From AC-37 sp036386455 (GTDB taxonomy: Bacteria; Actinomycetota; Thermoleophilia; Solirubrobacterales; Thermoleophilaceae), in assembly GCA_036386455.1 (NCBI GenBank), contig DASVVS010000037.1:1-64000 (forward strand): a stretch of DNA of 64,000 nt, read 5' to 3'. Positions 7,676 to 16,336 of the stretch are shown in pieces. The notes under the pieces were generated by a model, which saw only the letters and a list, made by a program, of their open reading frames with translations, was not told where the DNA came from and searched no databases. Position numbers and translations under genes: made by a program. Position 1 is the stretch's first letter. Each line of letters starts with the position of its first letter.

Positions 7676-9055
7676 ATGAGGCGCGCACCCGCCGCCCTGG
7701 TCCTTCTCTGCCTCCTCCTGGGCGCGCTGACGCTGGCGATCCCGGCGGCGCCGTCGTATGACCCGTGGTCGTGGCTGATCTGGGGCCGGGAGGTCCTGCG
7801 GCTCGACCTGACGACCGAGATGGGGCCCTCATGGAAGCCGCTGCCGGTTCTGCTCACCACACCGCTCGCGCTGTTCGGCGATGCCGCTCCCTACCTGTGG
7901 CTGGTCGTGGCGCGAGCGGCGCACTTCGGCGCGGTGGTCGCGGCGGCGTTGATCGGGCTCCGCCTCGCGGGCCGGCTCGGGGCCGTGCTGGCGGGCCTGT
8001 TGCTGCTCTCGTTCGCGGAGCTCTGGCAGGTGACGCTCCTCGGCAACTCCGAGGCCATGCTGGTGCTCTGCGTCCTCGCTGCCGTGGAACGCCACCTGGC
8101 CCACCGGCACGGGCAGGCGCTCGCGTGGGCCGTCGCCGCCGGGCTGCTTCGGCCGGAGGCCTGGCCCTTTCTCGCGCTCTACGCCCTGTGGCTCTTGATC
8201 GGAGACCCGCGCCGGCTGCGCTGGCTGGCGGCGGGCCTCGCTCTTGTCCCAGCCCTCTGGCTTCTCCCCGAGTTGTGGGGGTCGGGAAGCCTATGGCGCG
8301 GTGCGGAGCGCGCGCAGGCGGTCGGGCCGGACGCGCCCTCGAACGCCGCACGGCCAGCGTTCGAGGTCACGCGCAACGCCGCCGAGCTCACGCCCGCCGT
8401 GGTGTATCTCGGGATCGTCGCAGGCATCGTCGCGTTGGCGCTCCGTGCGGTGCCGCAAACGGCGGTGAGACCCGTCGCGGGCCTGGCCGCGCTGGGTATG
8501 GCGTGGCTCGCGCTGGTGGCGGTCATGACCGAGCTCGGGTTCTCCGGGATCGAGCGCTATCTCCTGCCGCCCGTCGCGATCGCGTACGTGGTCGCGGGGG
8601 TGGGCCTTGCCTGGGCGCTCGGAAGCCTGGTGGCCACGGGCACGCGCTCGCGGGCGCGGATCGCCGTCGCGGCTCTCCTGTCGCTCGTGGCGGCTGTCGC
8701 CCTCGTCCGGGCGGGAAGCACCGACTGGCCGCCGGTGAGGGACTCCGCCGAGCGCCACGACGACATCACCTGGGAGCTCGACTCCGCGATCGCCCGTGCG
8801 GGCGGCGAGCGCCGTCTCGAGGAGTGCGGCGCGATCACCGCCAGCTACCTCATGGTGCCGCCGGTCGCGTGGACGCTCGACCGGCACCTGACGGAGGTGA
8901 CGCCCAGGCCCCGCCTGCCGGGCGCGATATTGCGCGCCCGTCTCCTGAAGCGATATCCGATCGATCCCCCGCCCGACGCGCTCGAGGGCAAGCCGGGCCG
9001 CACGCAGCTCGCCCGGACGGAGTCTTGGTGGATCGAGGGGGTGTGCGCGCGGTGA
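7676..9055 (+). CDS. Polytopic membrane protein, possible GT-C-type glycosyltransferase
   Basis: This is a 459-aa integral membrane protein from ATG 7676; the same frame is open far upstream only as a shadow. Residues 1-22 are hydrophobic (ALVLLCLLLGALTLAIPAAP). SYDPWSWLIWGREVLRLDL follows, which resembles the first periplasmic loop of GT-C-type enzymes using polyprenyl-phosphate sugars. Multiple Leu/Ala-rich helices extend to about residue 355, and a ~100-aa hydrophilic C-terminal domain ends the protein. No family name can be given with confidence. The preceding secreted-protein gene ends 31 nt upstream. Confidence 0.75.
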   Translation: MRRAPAALVLLCLLLGALTLAIPAAPSYDPWSWLIWGREVLRLDLTTEMGPSWKPLPVLLTTPLALFGDAAPYLWLVVARAAHFGAVVAAALIGLRLAGRLGAVLAGLLLLSFAELWQVTLLGNSEAMLVLCVLAAVERHLAHRHGQALAWAVAAGLLRPEAWPFLALYALWLLIGDPRRLRWLAAGLALVPALWLLPELWGSGSLWRGAERAQAVGPDAPSNAARPAFEVTRNAAELTPAVVYLGIVAGIVALALRAVPQTAVRPVAGLAALGMAWLALVAVMTELGFSGIERYLLPPVAIAYVVAGVGLAWALGSLVATGTRSRARIAVAALLSLVAAVALVRAGSTDWPPVRDSAERHDDITWELDSAIARAGGERRLEECGAITASYLMVPPVAWTLDRHLTEVTPRPRLPGAILRARLLKRYPIDPPPDALEGKPGRTQLARTESWWIEGVCAR

Positions 9056-9106
9056 GCGGCCCGTGCGGGGCGCGGGAATCCGGCCGCCGGCGGCGAAAGG
9101 TCGGCC

Positions 9107-10006
9107 ATGGACTACGAGACCCTGCTGTACCGCGTGGATGACGCGGTAGCGACGATCACCTTCAACCGGCCGGAGCGCCTCAACACGATCGTCCCGCCGA
9201 TGCCCGACGAGCTGGAGCACGCTGTGCACGGCGCCGTGCGCGACCAGGCGGTCAAGGTGATCGTCCTGCGCGGGGCGGGGCGTGCGTTCTGCGCCGGCTT
9301 CGACTTCGGAGAGGGCTTCCACCACTGGGACGAGGCGCTCACCACGGGCGGCGAGTGGGATCCCGGCAAGGACTTCATGCTCGGCACCTCGGCGGCGAGC
9401 GGTCCGGTACCGAAGTTCATGTCGATCTGGCGCTCGCCCAAGCCGGTGATCGCGCAGGTGCACGGCTGGTGCGTCGGCGGCGGCAGCGACCTCGCGCTGT
9501 GCGCCGACCTTGTGGTGGCCTCCGACGACGCGCGCATCGGGACCCCGTACGCGCGCATGTGGGGCTGCTACCTGACGGGCATGTGGATCTACCGGCTGGG
9601 CCTGGCACGGGTGAAGTGGCACGCGCTGACCGGCCAGCCGCTGTCCGGCCGGGAGGCGGCGGAGATCGGGCTGATCAACGTCTCGGTCCCGTTCGAGCGG
9701 CTCGAGGACGAGGTGGGCGCGCTCGCGGAGCGGCTCGCGTCCGTGCCGCTCTCGCAGCTCGCCGCGATGAAGCTCGTGGTGAACCACGCGTACGACAACA
9801 TGGGCGTGGGCTCGACCCAGGTGCTCGGGCCGATACTCGACGGGCTCATGCGCAACACGCCCGACGCCAAGAGCTGGATCGAGCTGGCGGAGGCCGAGGG
9901 CGTGGGCGCGGCGATCGCGGAGCGCGACGGTCCCTTCGGCGACTACAGCCAGGCGCCGCCGGAGGGCAGGCCGGACCCGCGCAACGTGATCGATCCGGAC
10001 CGGTAG
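9107..10006 (+). CDS. Crotonase-superfamily (enoyl-CoA hydratase/isomerase-like) protein
   Basis: This 299-aa cytoplasmic protein has the crotonase fold: ITFNRPERLNTI at the N-terminus, the CoA-site and oxyanion loop GRAFCAGFDFGEGF (residues ~50-63), and VHGWCVGGGSDLALCADLVVAS. The usual GGGCE Glu of enoyl-CoA hydratases is Asp here (GGGSD). The second glutamate region is replaced by GTPYARMWGCYLTG. Hydratase activity should therefore not be assumed; isomerase, hydrolase or lyase are possible. GAAAGG precedes ATG 9107 by about 7 nt. The flanking genes give no pathway hint. Confidence 0.85.
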   Translation: MDYETLLYRVDDAVATITFNRPERLNTIVPPMPDELEHAVHGAVRDQAVKVIVLRGAGRAFCAGFDFGEGFHHWDEALTTGGEWDPGKDFMLGTSAASGPVPKFMSIWRSPKPVIAQVHGWCVGGGSDLALCADLVVASDDARIGTPYARMWGCYLTGMWIYRLGLARVKWHALTGQPLSGREAAEIGLINVSVPFERLEDEVGALAERLASVPLSQLAAMKLVVNHAYDNMGVGSTQVLGPILDGLMRNTPDAKSWIELAEAEGVGAAIAERDGPFGDYSQAPPEGRPDPRNVIDPDR

Positions 10007-10020
10007 CCCGCGGCACCTTC

Positions 10021-11418
10021 ATAATCCCTCGCCTGCGACGCGCACTGTCGACCCTGGCTGTCCTGATCGCGGCCCTCGCGCCCGCGTCCGCGCACGCCGC
10101 CGACGCCACGCTCGAGGGCGAGACGCTGAGCGGCGGGGAGATCCATCTCGACGGCGGGGCGTCGGGCGGCGCGGCCACGCGCATCGCCGGTGCCACCGCG
10201 CTCGGCACGGTCGTCACGCCGCAGTCGTCCACCCACCTGCTCGTACGCGCCCGCGGCGACGACTGCCTCGGCCCGCCGGCCGTCGTCGTGGCGATCGACG
10301 GGATCGACCGGCTCACCACGCCGGTCAGCACCGGCGGCTACTTCGAGGGCGGCGGGGTGCTGTCGATCCCGGCCGGCGCGCACAACGTGTCGGTCCGGCT
10401 CGCCAACCCCTACCAGGCCCTCACGTGCGAGCGTGCGGCGACGGTCGACTCGGTCACGATCGTCGGGCAGCCGTTCTCGCCCACCGGGTGGCGCAACGCC
10501 AGGCTCAAGAAGAACGCGCCGATCTCGCGCGACTCGAAGGCGATGGTCGACGAGCTGCGCTCACAGATCAAGAACTCGCCGCGCGGGGGGAACGTGGGGA
10601 GCTCCTCGTGGTACGGCATTCCGATCTACGTGGTGGGCCGGGATCAGCCCACCGTGCGCGTGGAGGGGCCGCCGGACCTTCCGAGGGACCTCCAGGCGAT
10701 GTGGGAGGCGGTGCCGCTGCCCCCGTACGCGCAACCCGGCCTGGGGAACGATCAGAACCTCACGCTGTGGCAGCCGTCGACCGACACCTACTGGGACTTC
10801 TGGGGTCTCGTGCGCGACCCGCTCACGGGCGTCTGGCGGAGTCGCTACGGCGGCCGGATGACGCAGCTCTCCCGCAACGAGGGCCACTTCGTGGACCCGC
10901 CGGGCCGCCTCCTCGGAGGCTCGGGCAGCTCGATCATGCTGATGGCCGGGATCCAGCGGGCCGAGGAGCTGCGGCGCGGCGTGATCGACCACGCCGTCGA
11001 CTTCATCACGGTCGCGAGCCGCGCCCGTGACGGCTGGTGCTGGCCCGCGCAGCGGACCGACCCGGGCGCCCGCCGCCGGTCGCGCGCCGCGATCCCGTCG
11101 GGTGCTCGCTTCCGGTTCCCGCCGAGCTTCGACATCAAGGCCTACGCACAGGACCCGAGGCACCCGCTGTCGCGCTACGCGCTGACGGTCGCGCTCGCGG
11201 TCCAGCGCTACGGCATGGTCGTGCGCGACGTATCGACCGACAGCCCCGGCTTCGTGGCCGAGGACCCGGTCACGCTCGGTCACGACCCGTACCCGGAGAT
11301 CTTCGAGGGGCAGGCGCCCAACTCGAGCGGCGTGCTGCGCAACTTCCCCTGGCGCCGGCTCCAGGTCCTGGCGCAGCCGCCCGGGCGCGGCTGCACGAGC
11401 GACCCGGACCCGGACTGA
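10021..11418 (+). CDS. Secreted protein with CBM60-like domain, family copy 4 (no canonical start)
   Basis: This is a fourth, separated member of the secreted family found at 280-4698. The readable product begins at the signal peptide RLRRALSTLAVLIAALAPAS (AHA-AD cleavage). The lectin-like domain has LEGETLSGG, RGDDCLGPP, IPAGAHNVSVRLANP and CERAATVDSV; the DRN of the other copies is ERA here and TND is ANP, so ligand or calcium binding may differ. The C-terminal region has WQPSTDTYWDFWGL, VIDHAVDFIT, GWCWPAQRTD, RFRFPP and QRYGMVVRD. No ATG, GTG or TTG lies between the previous gene's stop (10006) and the signal peptide. ATA 10021, ATC 10024 and CTG 10033 are the only candidates, so the given start is provisional. 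Confidence 0.78.
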   Translation: MIPRLRRALSTLAVLIAALAPASAHAADATLEGETLSGGEIHLDGGASGGAATRIAGATALGTVVTPQSSTHLLVRARGDDCLGPPAVVVAIDGIDRLTTPVSTGGYFEGGGVLSIPAGAHNVSVRLANPYQALTCERAATVDSVTIVGQPFSPTGWRNARLKKNAPISRDSKAMVDELRSQIKNSPRGGNVGSSSWYGIPIYVVGRDQPTVRVEGPPDLPRDLQAMWEAVPLPPYAQPGLGNDQNLTLWQPSTDTYWDFWGLVRDPLTGVWRSRYGGRMTQLSRNEGHFVDPPGRLLGGSGSSIMLMAGIQRAEELRRGVIDHAVDFITVASRARDGWCWPAQRTDPGARRRSRAAIPSGARFRFPPSFDIKAYAQDPRHPLSRYALTVALAVQRYGMVVRDVSTDSPGFVAEDPVTLGHDPYPEIFEGQAPNSSGVLRNFPWRRLQVLAQPPGRGCTSDPDPD

Positions 11419-11425
11419 GCCGGCT

Positions 11426-12640
11426 CTAGTAGTCGCGGGTGCCGAAGAGGCGGTCGAGCAGGCCGCCACGGCGCGGGCGCGGGGGGTAGGCGGGCGGAGC
11501 CGCCGGAGCCGGAGCGGTGGCTTCGCGCGTGGAGCCCGGGTCGGCCGGGACCGCTGGAGCGGCGGCCTCCACTCCGTCCGGCTGCGCCCCGGGGGCCGCG
11601 GCGGCTTCGCTTCCGTCCGGCTGCGCCTCGGGAACCACGACGGCTTCGCCGTCGGCCGGCAGCCCTTCCTCGAGCGCCTGCGCCACGTGCGCCCCGAGCT
11701 GCTCCCCGTTCGGCCCATCCTCGCCGCCGCCCTGCAGCAGGCCCTGCGCGTCCACCACCGCGGCGAGGCCCGCGATCACCGCCGCGGTCCCCATCCGGTC
11801 GAGCGCATCGGAGGCGGCGTCGCGCACCGCCTGCTCGTCGTCCTGCGTGGCGGTCAGCAGCGCCGGCACGGCGCGGGTGTGGTTGAGCGCCCGGGCGGCG
11901 TGGGCCGCGGCCTCGCGCATCCGCGAGTCGGAGTCCCCGAGTCCCGCGATCACCGGGCCGATCGCCCGCGCGTCGCCGAGCCGTCCCGCGGCCCGCATCA
12001 CCGCGGGCGACACCGTCCCGTTCTCGAGCGCGTGCAGCACGCGGTCGCGGGCCGTCTCGCCGAGCCAGGCCAGCAGCACCTCGGCGCGGCGCTCGGCCAC
12101 CTCGTCGGCCCCGTGCTCGAGCCGCCAGATCAGCGCGTCCACGATCGCCCCGCGCGCCACGTCGGCCTGGCTGTCGGCGGTCAGCAGCAGGTCGAGCGAG
12201 GCGCGGTGGCCCTCGTCGGGCTCCGGAACGGAGGGTTCGAGCAGCCGGTCCGCCAGCAGCTCCGCCCCGCCCTCGGGCACCGACGCCACGATCAGCTTGA
12301 GCGCCCGGGCCGCCAGCTCGGGTGCGCGCTCGCCGCGCGCCACGACGCAGTCGGTCAGGCGATCCACCTGCTCGGCGTCCTGGACCCCGACGGCCTCGAG
12401 CGAGCCGATCGCCGCGAGCCGCACCTCGGGCGCCGGGTCGCGCAGCGCCTCCGCCAGGTCGCCGGCCACGGTCGCGCCGTCGAATCCGGCCAGCGCCTCG
12501 GCCGCCTCGACCCGCACGGCGGCCGCCGAACCGGGCGCCGCGCCGTCCTCGCCGTACCGAAGCGCGGCGCGCAGGTCGTCGACTTTCCCGCGGCGGGCCA
12601 GTCGGGTTACGTTCGGGCGGCCGCGACTCGAGAACGCCAC
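11426..12640 (-). CDS. HEAT-repeat protein with disordered C-terminal tail
   Basis: The protein has 404 aa from GTG 12640, which lies 6 nt after TATGCT (12647-12652). Residues ~1-320 consist of alpha-helical HEAT-like repeats (VRVEAAEALAGF, PEVRLAAIGSLEAVG, DSRMREAAAHAARAL, AVRDAASDALDRMG). These are usually protein-interaction scaffolds. Residues ~330-390 are low-complexity, Ala/Pro/Glu-rich, with an imperfect repeat around AQPDG.EAAA. A basic motif and GGLLDRLFGTRDY end the protein. It follows the lasso cluster on the same strand but has its own candidate promoter, so a link to the lasso genes is only positional. Confidence 0.8.
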   Translation of the reverse strand: MAFSSRGRPNVTRLARRGKVDDLRAALRYGEDGAAPGSAAAVRVEAAEALAGFDGATVAGDLAEALRDPAPEVRLAAIGSLEAVGVQDAEQVDRLTDCVVARGERAPELAARALKLIVASVPEGGAELLADRLLEPSVPEPDEGHRASLDLLLTADSQADVARGAIVDALIWRLEHGADEVAERRAEVLLAWLGETARDRVLHALENGTVSPAVMRAAGRLGDARAIGPVIAGLGDSDSRMREAAAHAARALNHTRAVPALLTATQDDEQAVRDAASDALDRMGTAAVIAGLAAVVDAQGLLQGGGEDGPNGEQLGAHVAQALEEGLPADGEAVVVPEAQPDGSEAAAAPGAQPDGVEAAAPAVPADPGSTREATAPAPAAPPAYPPRPRRGGLLDRLFGTRDY

Positions 12641-12669
12641 GCGCGCAGCATAGACCCGGCTCCGGCCCG

Positions 12670-13812
12670 CTAGGCGGCCATGGGCGGCGGCGCCCAGAGC
12701 CGCCCGCGCCTCACCCGCCACAGCGCGATCGCGCAGCGGGCGCCGACCTTCGCGGCGTGCGTGACCGGCGAGCCCGAGGGCGGCAGGAGCTCCCTGCGCA
12801 CGAAGGCGCGCCCCGCGCCGCTCGGTCCCAGCAGCCCGTCGACCAGCGACATGTTCGCCGCCACCTGGTCGCGGTCGCCCGCCTGCCGCCAGTCGGCGAG
12901 CCGCTCGGCCAGCTCCACGCGCCGCCCGCGCACCGCGCACGACCCGAGCCACTCGGTGGCGGCGATCCCGGTCACGCCCTCGATCACGGCGGCGGAGGCG
13001 GTGAGCGCCGGGCGCAGCTCCGGGTAGCGGCGCGCGTGGCCCTCGAGCGGCCGCGGCGGCAGGGCGTGGCCGTGCCGGTCCCACCATGCCGCTATGTCCG
13101 CGGCCAGGCGGACGCCGTGGAAGCCGTCGCGCGCGTAGTACAGGAGGAGCGAGGCGAGCAGGTCATCCGGCACGGCGCGCAGCAGCCCGTCGGGGCCGGG
13201 ACGGGCGCGCGCCAGCATGTCGGCCGAGAACGCCTCCTCGTACCAGTGCACGCGCCAGTGGATCTCGATCGACGGGCGTCGCTGGCTGCGCAGCGCGAGA
13301 TGCAGGTCGGGCAGCCCGTTGCCGCGCAGCGGGTCCTGCGGCTCGCCGAACGGCTCGCCGGCCAGCAGCTCGGCCGCCTCCGCCAGGCGCTCGCGCGGTA
13401 CGAGCAGGTCGACGTCGCTCGTGTCGCGCAGTCCGACGTCGCCGTGGGCCTCCTCGGCCAGCAGGGGGCCCTTCAACGGCAGGGCGCGTATGCCCGCCTC
13501 GCCGAGCCGCTCGGCGGCTTGGCGCGTAGCCGCCTCGACGGACAGCCCGCGCGCCCGCGCCTCGCGGCGCGCCGCCTCGACGGTCGCCGCGAACTCGGGC
13601 GGGCACAGATCGCCGGCGGCCTCGAGGACGCGCGACCCGATCAGCGGCAGCAGCCGCCGCCGCTGCAGGCCGAGGGCGAGCTGGTGGAAGTCGGCTCCGG
13701 CGACAGCCGCGCGCGCACGATCCCGGAGCTGCGCACGGCGCTCCTCACCGCCCGCCAGCAGGAAGACCGCTTCGAGAGCGGCCTCGGAAACGTCATGTCG
13801 CGACCGGCTCAC
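12670..13812 (-). CDS. Nucleotidyltransferase-family protein of the lasso cluster
   Basis: The protein has 380 aa from GTG 13812, 16 nt after the stop of the lasso precursor gene. The core resembles the uncharacterised nucleotidyltransferase family PF14907. It has GIRALPLKGPLLAEEAHG followed by the metal-binding SDVDLLVPRERL, and a later segment EIHWRVHW typical of this family. In characterised kinase-containing lasso clusters (paeninodin and pseudomycoidin type), a nucleotidyltransferase of this family accompanies the kinase and further modifies the phosphorylated C-terminus. I infer the same tailoring role here. The C-terminal ~80 residues are Arg-rich and helical. Confidence 0.8.
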   Translation of the reverse strand: MSRSRHDVSEAALEAVFLLAGGEERRAQLRDRARAAVAGADFHQLALGLQRRRLLPLIGSRVLEAAGDLCPPEFAATVEAARREARARGLSVEAATRQAAERLGEAGIRALPLKGPLLAEEAHGDVGLRDTSDVDLLVPRERLAEAAELLAGEPFGEPQDPLRGNGLPDLHLALRSQRRPSIEIHWRVHWYEEAFSADMLARARPGPDGLLRAVPDDLLASLLLYYARDGFHGVRLAADIAAWWDRHGHALPPRPLEGHARRYPELRPALTASAAVIEGVTGIAATEWLGSCAVRGRRVELAERLADWRQAGDRDQVAANMSLVDGLLGPSGAGRAFVRRELLPPSGSPVTHAAKVGARCAIALWRVRRGRLWAPPPMAA

Positions 13813-13828
13813 CGGCCGTACCGGCCCT

Positions 13829-13960
13829 CTAGGAGAAGGTGATCTCGTCGCGCGGCGTGTTGACCGGGAAGTCCCGGTCGGTGAACTGTCCGTCCTGCGT
13901 GCCGGCCGTCAGCGTCCCGAGCGTCCCGTAGTCCGAGACCTTCGGCTTCTCGTAGCTCAT
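13829..13960 (-). CDS. Lasso peptide precursor (43 aa)
   Basis: This small gene starts at ATG 13960 and has an excellent ribosome-binding site (AAGGAGG about 7 nt upstream). The leader (residues 1-19) contains the classic lasso leader signature YxxPxVxDYGxLxxxTA, with Tyr3, Pro6, Tyr11, Gly12 and the penultimate Thr18. Cleavage after Ala19 would release a 24-residue core, Gly20 to Ser43. Gly20 is the ring amine. Asp28 is core position 9 and the only acidic residue at positions 7-9, so a nine-residue Gly1-Asp9 macrolactam is predicted. The tail includes core Arg10, Asp11, Phe12 and Phe23, and ends in Ser24, the residue type phosphorylated by kinases of paeninodin-type clusters. All partner enzymes are encoded upstream on the same strand. 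Confidence 0.9.
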   Translation of the reverse strand: MSYEKPKVSDYGTLGTLTAGTQDGQFTDRDFPVNTPRDEITFS

Positions 13961-14127
13961 ATGCACCCCCTCCTTGCTTACCCCCACTCAGGTTCGCCCG
14001 GATTGCCTCAACCCAAACGCCCTTTGTGCTTGGAACCTAATACGGCTCCGAGTCCATTCTGTTCACAGGGCCCCCAACGCGGCGTGCCCCCACGAGTTGC
14101 GGAATATAGGCCCTCGCGCCAAAGGCT
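13961..14127 (-). promoter_or_regulatory. Upstream region of the lasso precursor gene
   Basis: This 167-nt gap between the cyclase stop and the precursor start is the longest in the cluster and clearly lower in GC than its surroundings. On the minus strand it carries TATATT (about 14106-14101), TATTAG (about 14043-14038), and the AAGGAGG ribosome-binding site just before ATG 13960. A separate, stronger promoter for the precursor is common in lasso clusters and is inferred here. I saw no convincing rho-independent terminator. Confidence 0.4.
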
Positions 14128-15915
14128 TCAACCGACAACGGCGCGCCGCAACCACAGCTCGAGCGTGGCGAGCCGCCAGAGGTCGAGCGCGGCGGGCCCG
14201 CGCGGATCCTCGAGCAGGTCCCTCAGGGCGCCGGTGCGCACGAGCGCCGCGAGCTCCGGCCGTGGGTCGCCGAGGAGCTCGCGCAGGCGCTCGCGGTCGG
14301 GGCCTGCGAGCGCGGTCTCCAGCAGGACGTTGAAGAACGGCTTGCGGGCCGGGCCCAGGACGTCGGCCGGGAGCTCCCGCGCCAGCGCCCGCCGGACGAG
14401 GGGCCGGTCCACGTGGGGATCGAAGCCCAGCTCGGGTGGCAGGCGCAGTACGAGGCCGGCCAGCTCCGGGTCGCGGAGGGGATGGCGCAGCTCCAGGCCG
14501 TGCATCGCGGCCTCACGGCGCTGATGGTCGGCGGCGCCCAGGCGGTCGCCGGCGAGCATGCTCGCGAGATGGGCCCACCAGCGCGGGCCGCGGCGGCTCT
14601 TCCAGGCCCAGCGGTCGTCCGCGACGGGCGCCGCCAGCCAGCCGGGGCCGCCCGCGCTGCCCCGGGCGCCGCGCAGCCGCTCGTGCAGCGCCGGCGGCAG
14701 CGCCCCGCGAGCGCCGTAGACGGCGAGCGCGCGGCCGATCCAGCGCGGGCGCGGGTCGGCGCCCATGCCGGGCAGGCGCCGCGCTGTGCGGGCGGCGGCG
14801 AGCAGGCGCCCGCCGCGGAGGCGGTCGGCCACCAGATAGCGCGCGCAGCCGAACAGCTCGTCGCCGCCCTCGCCGTCGAGCAGCACATCGGTCCCGCCGG
14901 CCGCCGCGCCGGCCAGCAGCGGCTTCCACACGAAGCGGTTCGGGGAGGGGGAGGGCAGATGCCACTCGCGCGTGAACTCGTCCGCGGCCTCGAGCGCGCT
15001 GCCGGAGCCCAGCTCGGCCTCCACGCCCTCCAGGCCGAGCCAGTCGCGCACCCGCCGGATGCGCGCGGACTCGTCGACCTCGGGCGCCTGCGGGAAGACG
15101 CCCGAGTGGGCGGTGAGCGAGCCCGCCGCGGGGGCGGCCACCGCCGCGACCACGGCCGAGTCGAGCCCGCCGCTCAGCATCACTCCCGGGCTGCGCGCGC
15201 CCCTGAGCGAGCGATCCACGGCGGCGCCCAGCGCCTCGCGCAGCGCCGCGGCGGCATCCTCCGGCCCCAGCTCGAGAGGCGGCGCGGGCCGCGGCTCCCA
15301 GAAGCGGAACGGCGTCCAGCGGCCCGGGCCCAGCCTGACCGCGGCGCCGGGCGCCAGTCGCACGATGCCGTCGAAGAGCGTGCGCTCGTCCGGTGCGGCG
15401 GCGCGGGCGAGCCAGTGCGCCATCGCGACCGCGTCCGGCGCGGGCCGGCCGGGCAGGAGGGGCAGCAGGTTGCGCACCTCCGACGCGAAGTGGAGCGCGT
15501 CGCCGCGGGCGGCCAGGAACAGCGGCCGCGTGGCGCCGCCGTCGCGGGCGAGCAGGCCGCGCTGCTCGGCCTCGCTCCACACGAGCAGGGCGAACTCGCC
15601 GCGGAGGCGCTTGAGCAGGGAGCCTCCGATCAGCGCGTAGCCCTCGGCGATCGCGCGGCCGGGCGGCGTCGCGGGGTCGAGGCCCAGGTCGGCCGCGAGC
15701 CGCTCCGTGCGCGGGCGCCCGTCGACCACGCAGAGCACCCCGCCGGCGGAGGCCTCGCCGGCCGGCGGTCGCGCGCCGCGCGGCGTCCAGGCGACGCTCA
15801 GCGCGCCGCGATCGGTGCGCTCCGCCTCGCCGTCGGCCGCCAGCGCGCGTTCGAGCGCGGATGCGCGCGCGTCGCCGTGCGGTGCGTACGTCCCCGCGAA
15901 GGCGCGCGCGGTCAG
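14128..15915 (-). CDS. Lasso macrolactam synthetase (asparagine synthase-like C protein), CTG start
   Basis: This protein adenylates the core Asp9 side chain and closes the ring. It has 595 aa from CTG 15915. The N-terminal glutamine-amidotransferase-like half (RAFAGTYAPHG, RDGGATRPLFLAARGDALHFASE) lacks the Cys2 nucleophile of true asparagine synthetases. The synthetase half has the PP-loop SGGLDSAVVAAVA and DGEGGDELFG. CTG 15915 forms a CTGA overlap with the B2 stop and gives a normal N-terminus. The alternative, GTG 15984, would add 23 residues that read as a shadow of B2. The gene sits between B2 and the precursor. Confidence 0.9.
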   Translation of the reverse strand: MTARAFAGTYAPHGDARASALERALAADGEAERTDRGALSVAWTPRGARPPAGEASAGGVLCVVDGRPRTERLAADLGLDPATPPGRAIAEGYALIGGSLLKRLRGEFALLVWSEAEQRGLLARDGGATRPLFLAARGDALHFASEVRNLLPLLPGRPAPDAVAMAHWLARAAAPDERTLFDGIVRLAPGAAVRLGPGRWTPFRFWEPRPAPPLELGPEDAAAALREALGAAVDRSLRGARSPGVMLSGGLDSAVVAAVAAPAAGSLTAHSGVFPQAPEVDESARIRRVRDWLGLEGVEAELGSGSALEAADEFTREWHLPSPSPNRFVWKPLLAGAAAGGTDVLLDGEGGDELFGCARYLVADRLRGGRLLAAARTARRLPGMGADPRPRWIGRALAVYGARGALPPALHERLRGARGSAGGPGWLAAPVADDRWAWKSRRGPRWWAHLASMLAGDRLGAADHQRREAAMHGLELRHPLRDPELAGLVLRLPPELGFDPHVDRPLVRRALARELPADVLGPARKPFFNVLLETALAGPDRERLRELLGDPRPELAALVRTGALRDLLEDPRGPAALDLWRLATLELWLRRAVVG

Positions 15916-16331
15916 AGCGTCACGATCTCCTCGAACCCGCTCGTGCCCGGCGGCAGGAGCGGGACGCCCTCGTGCTCCACCCACGCGTGCGCCGCGAAGC
16001 GCTCCCCGGGCCGCACTCCGATCACGAGCCGCGAGTCGATCCCGCGCCGCGCCAGCATCCGCGTGAGCGTGAGCGACTGCGCCAGGCAGCGGGTGTCGGC
16101 CGGCACGACCGCCAGCGAGCGCCGCACCACCCGGCCGAGACGGCGCCCGGCGGCCACCGTGTCGTCGGTCGCCGCGGGCCGCACGGTCACGGCGCGCTGC
16201 GCGGCCACGGCCTCGCGCACGCCCTGCCGCCGCAGGTGCCAGCGCCCGTGCACGTAGGCCGCGAGCACCTCGGCCGCCAGGGCCGCCTTCTCGGGGGCCG
16301 AGAGCCGCGTCGTGGTCGCGAGGTCGGACAT
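15912..16331 (-). CDS. Lasso leader peptidase B2 (transglutaminase-like)
   Basis: The protein has 139 aa from ATG 16331, 5 nt after the kinase gene's stop. It belongs to the lasso B2 family (PF13471, Transglut_core3). The catalytic Cys is in ADTRCLAQSLTLTRML, the His in ERFAAHAWVE, and the conserved SRLVIGV lies between them. B2 cuts the leader from the core, here predicted after Ala19 of the precursor, with the PqqD-like B1 presenting the leader. Its stop overlaps the cyclase start by CTGA. The length is normal for a stand-alone B2 of a split B1/B2 system. Confidence 0.9.
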   Translation of the reverse strand: MSDLATTTRLSAPEKAALAAEVLAAYVHGRWHLRRQGVREAVAAQRAVTVRPAATDDTVAAGRRLGRVVRRSLAVVPADTRCLAQSLTLTRMLARRGIDSRLVIGVRPGERFAAHAWVEHEGVPLLPPGTSGFEEIVTL

Positions 16332-16336
16332 GCCGA

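Noticed and set aside
9355..10020. Upstream extension of secreted copy 4 to 9355
   Set aside because: It lies wholly in another frame of the crotonase gene and would bury the signal peptide more than 200 residues inside the protein.
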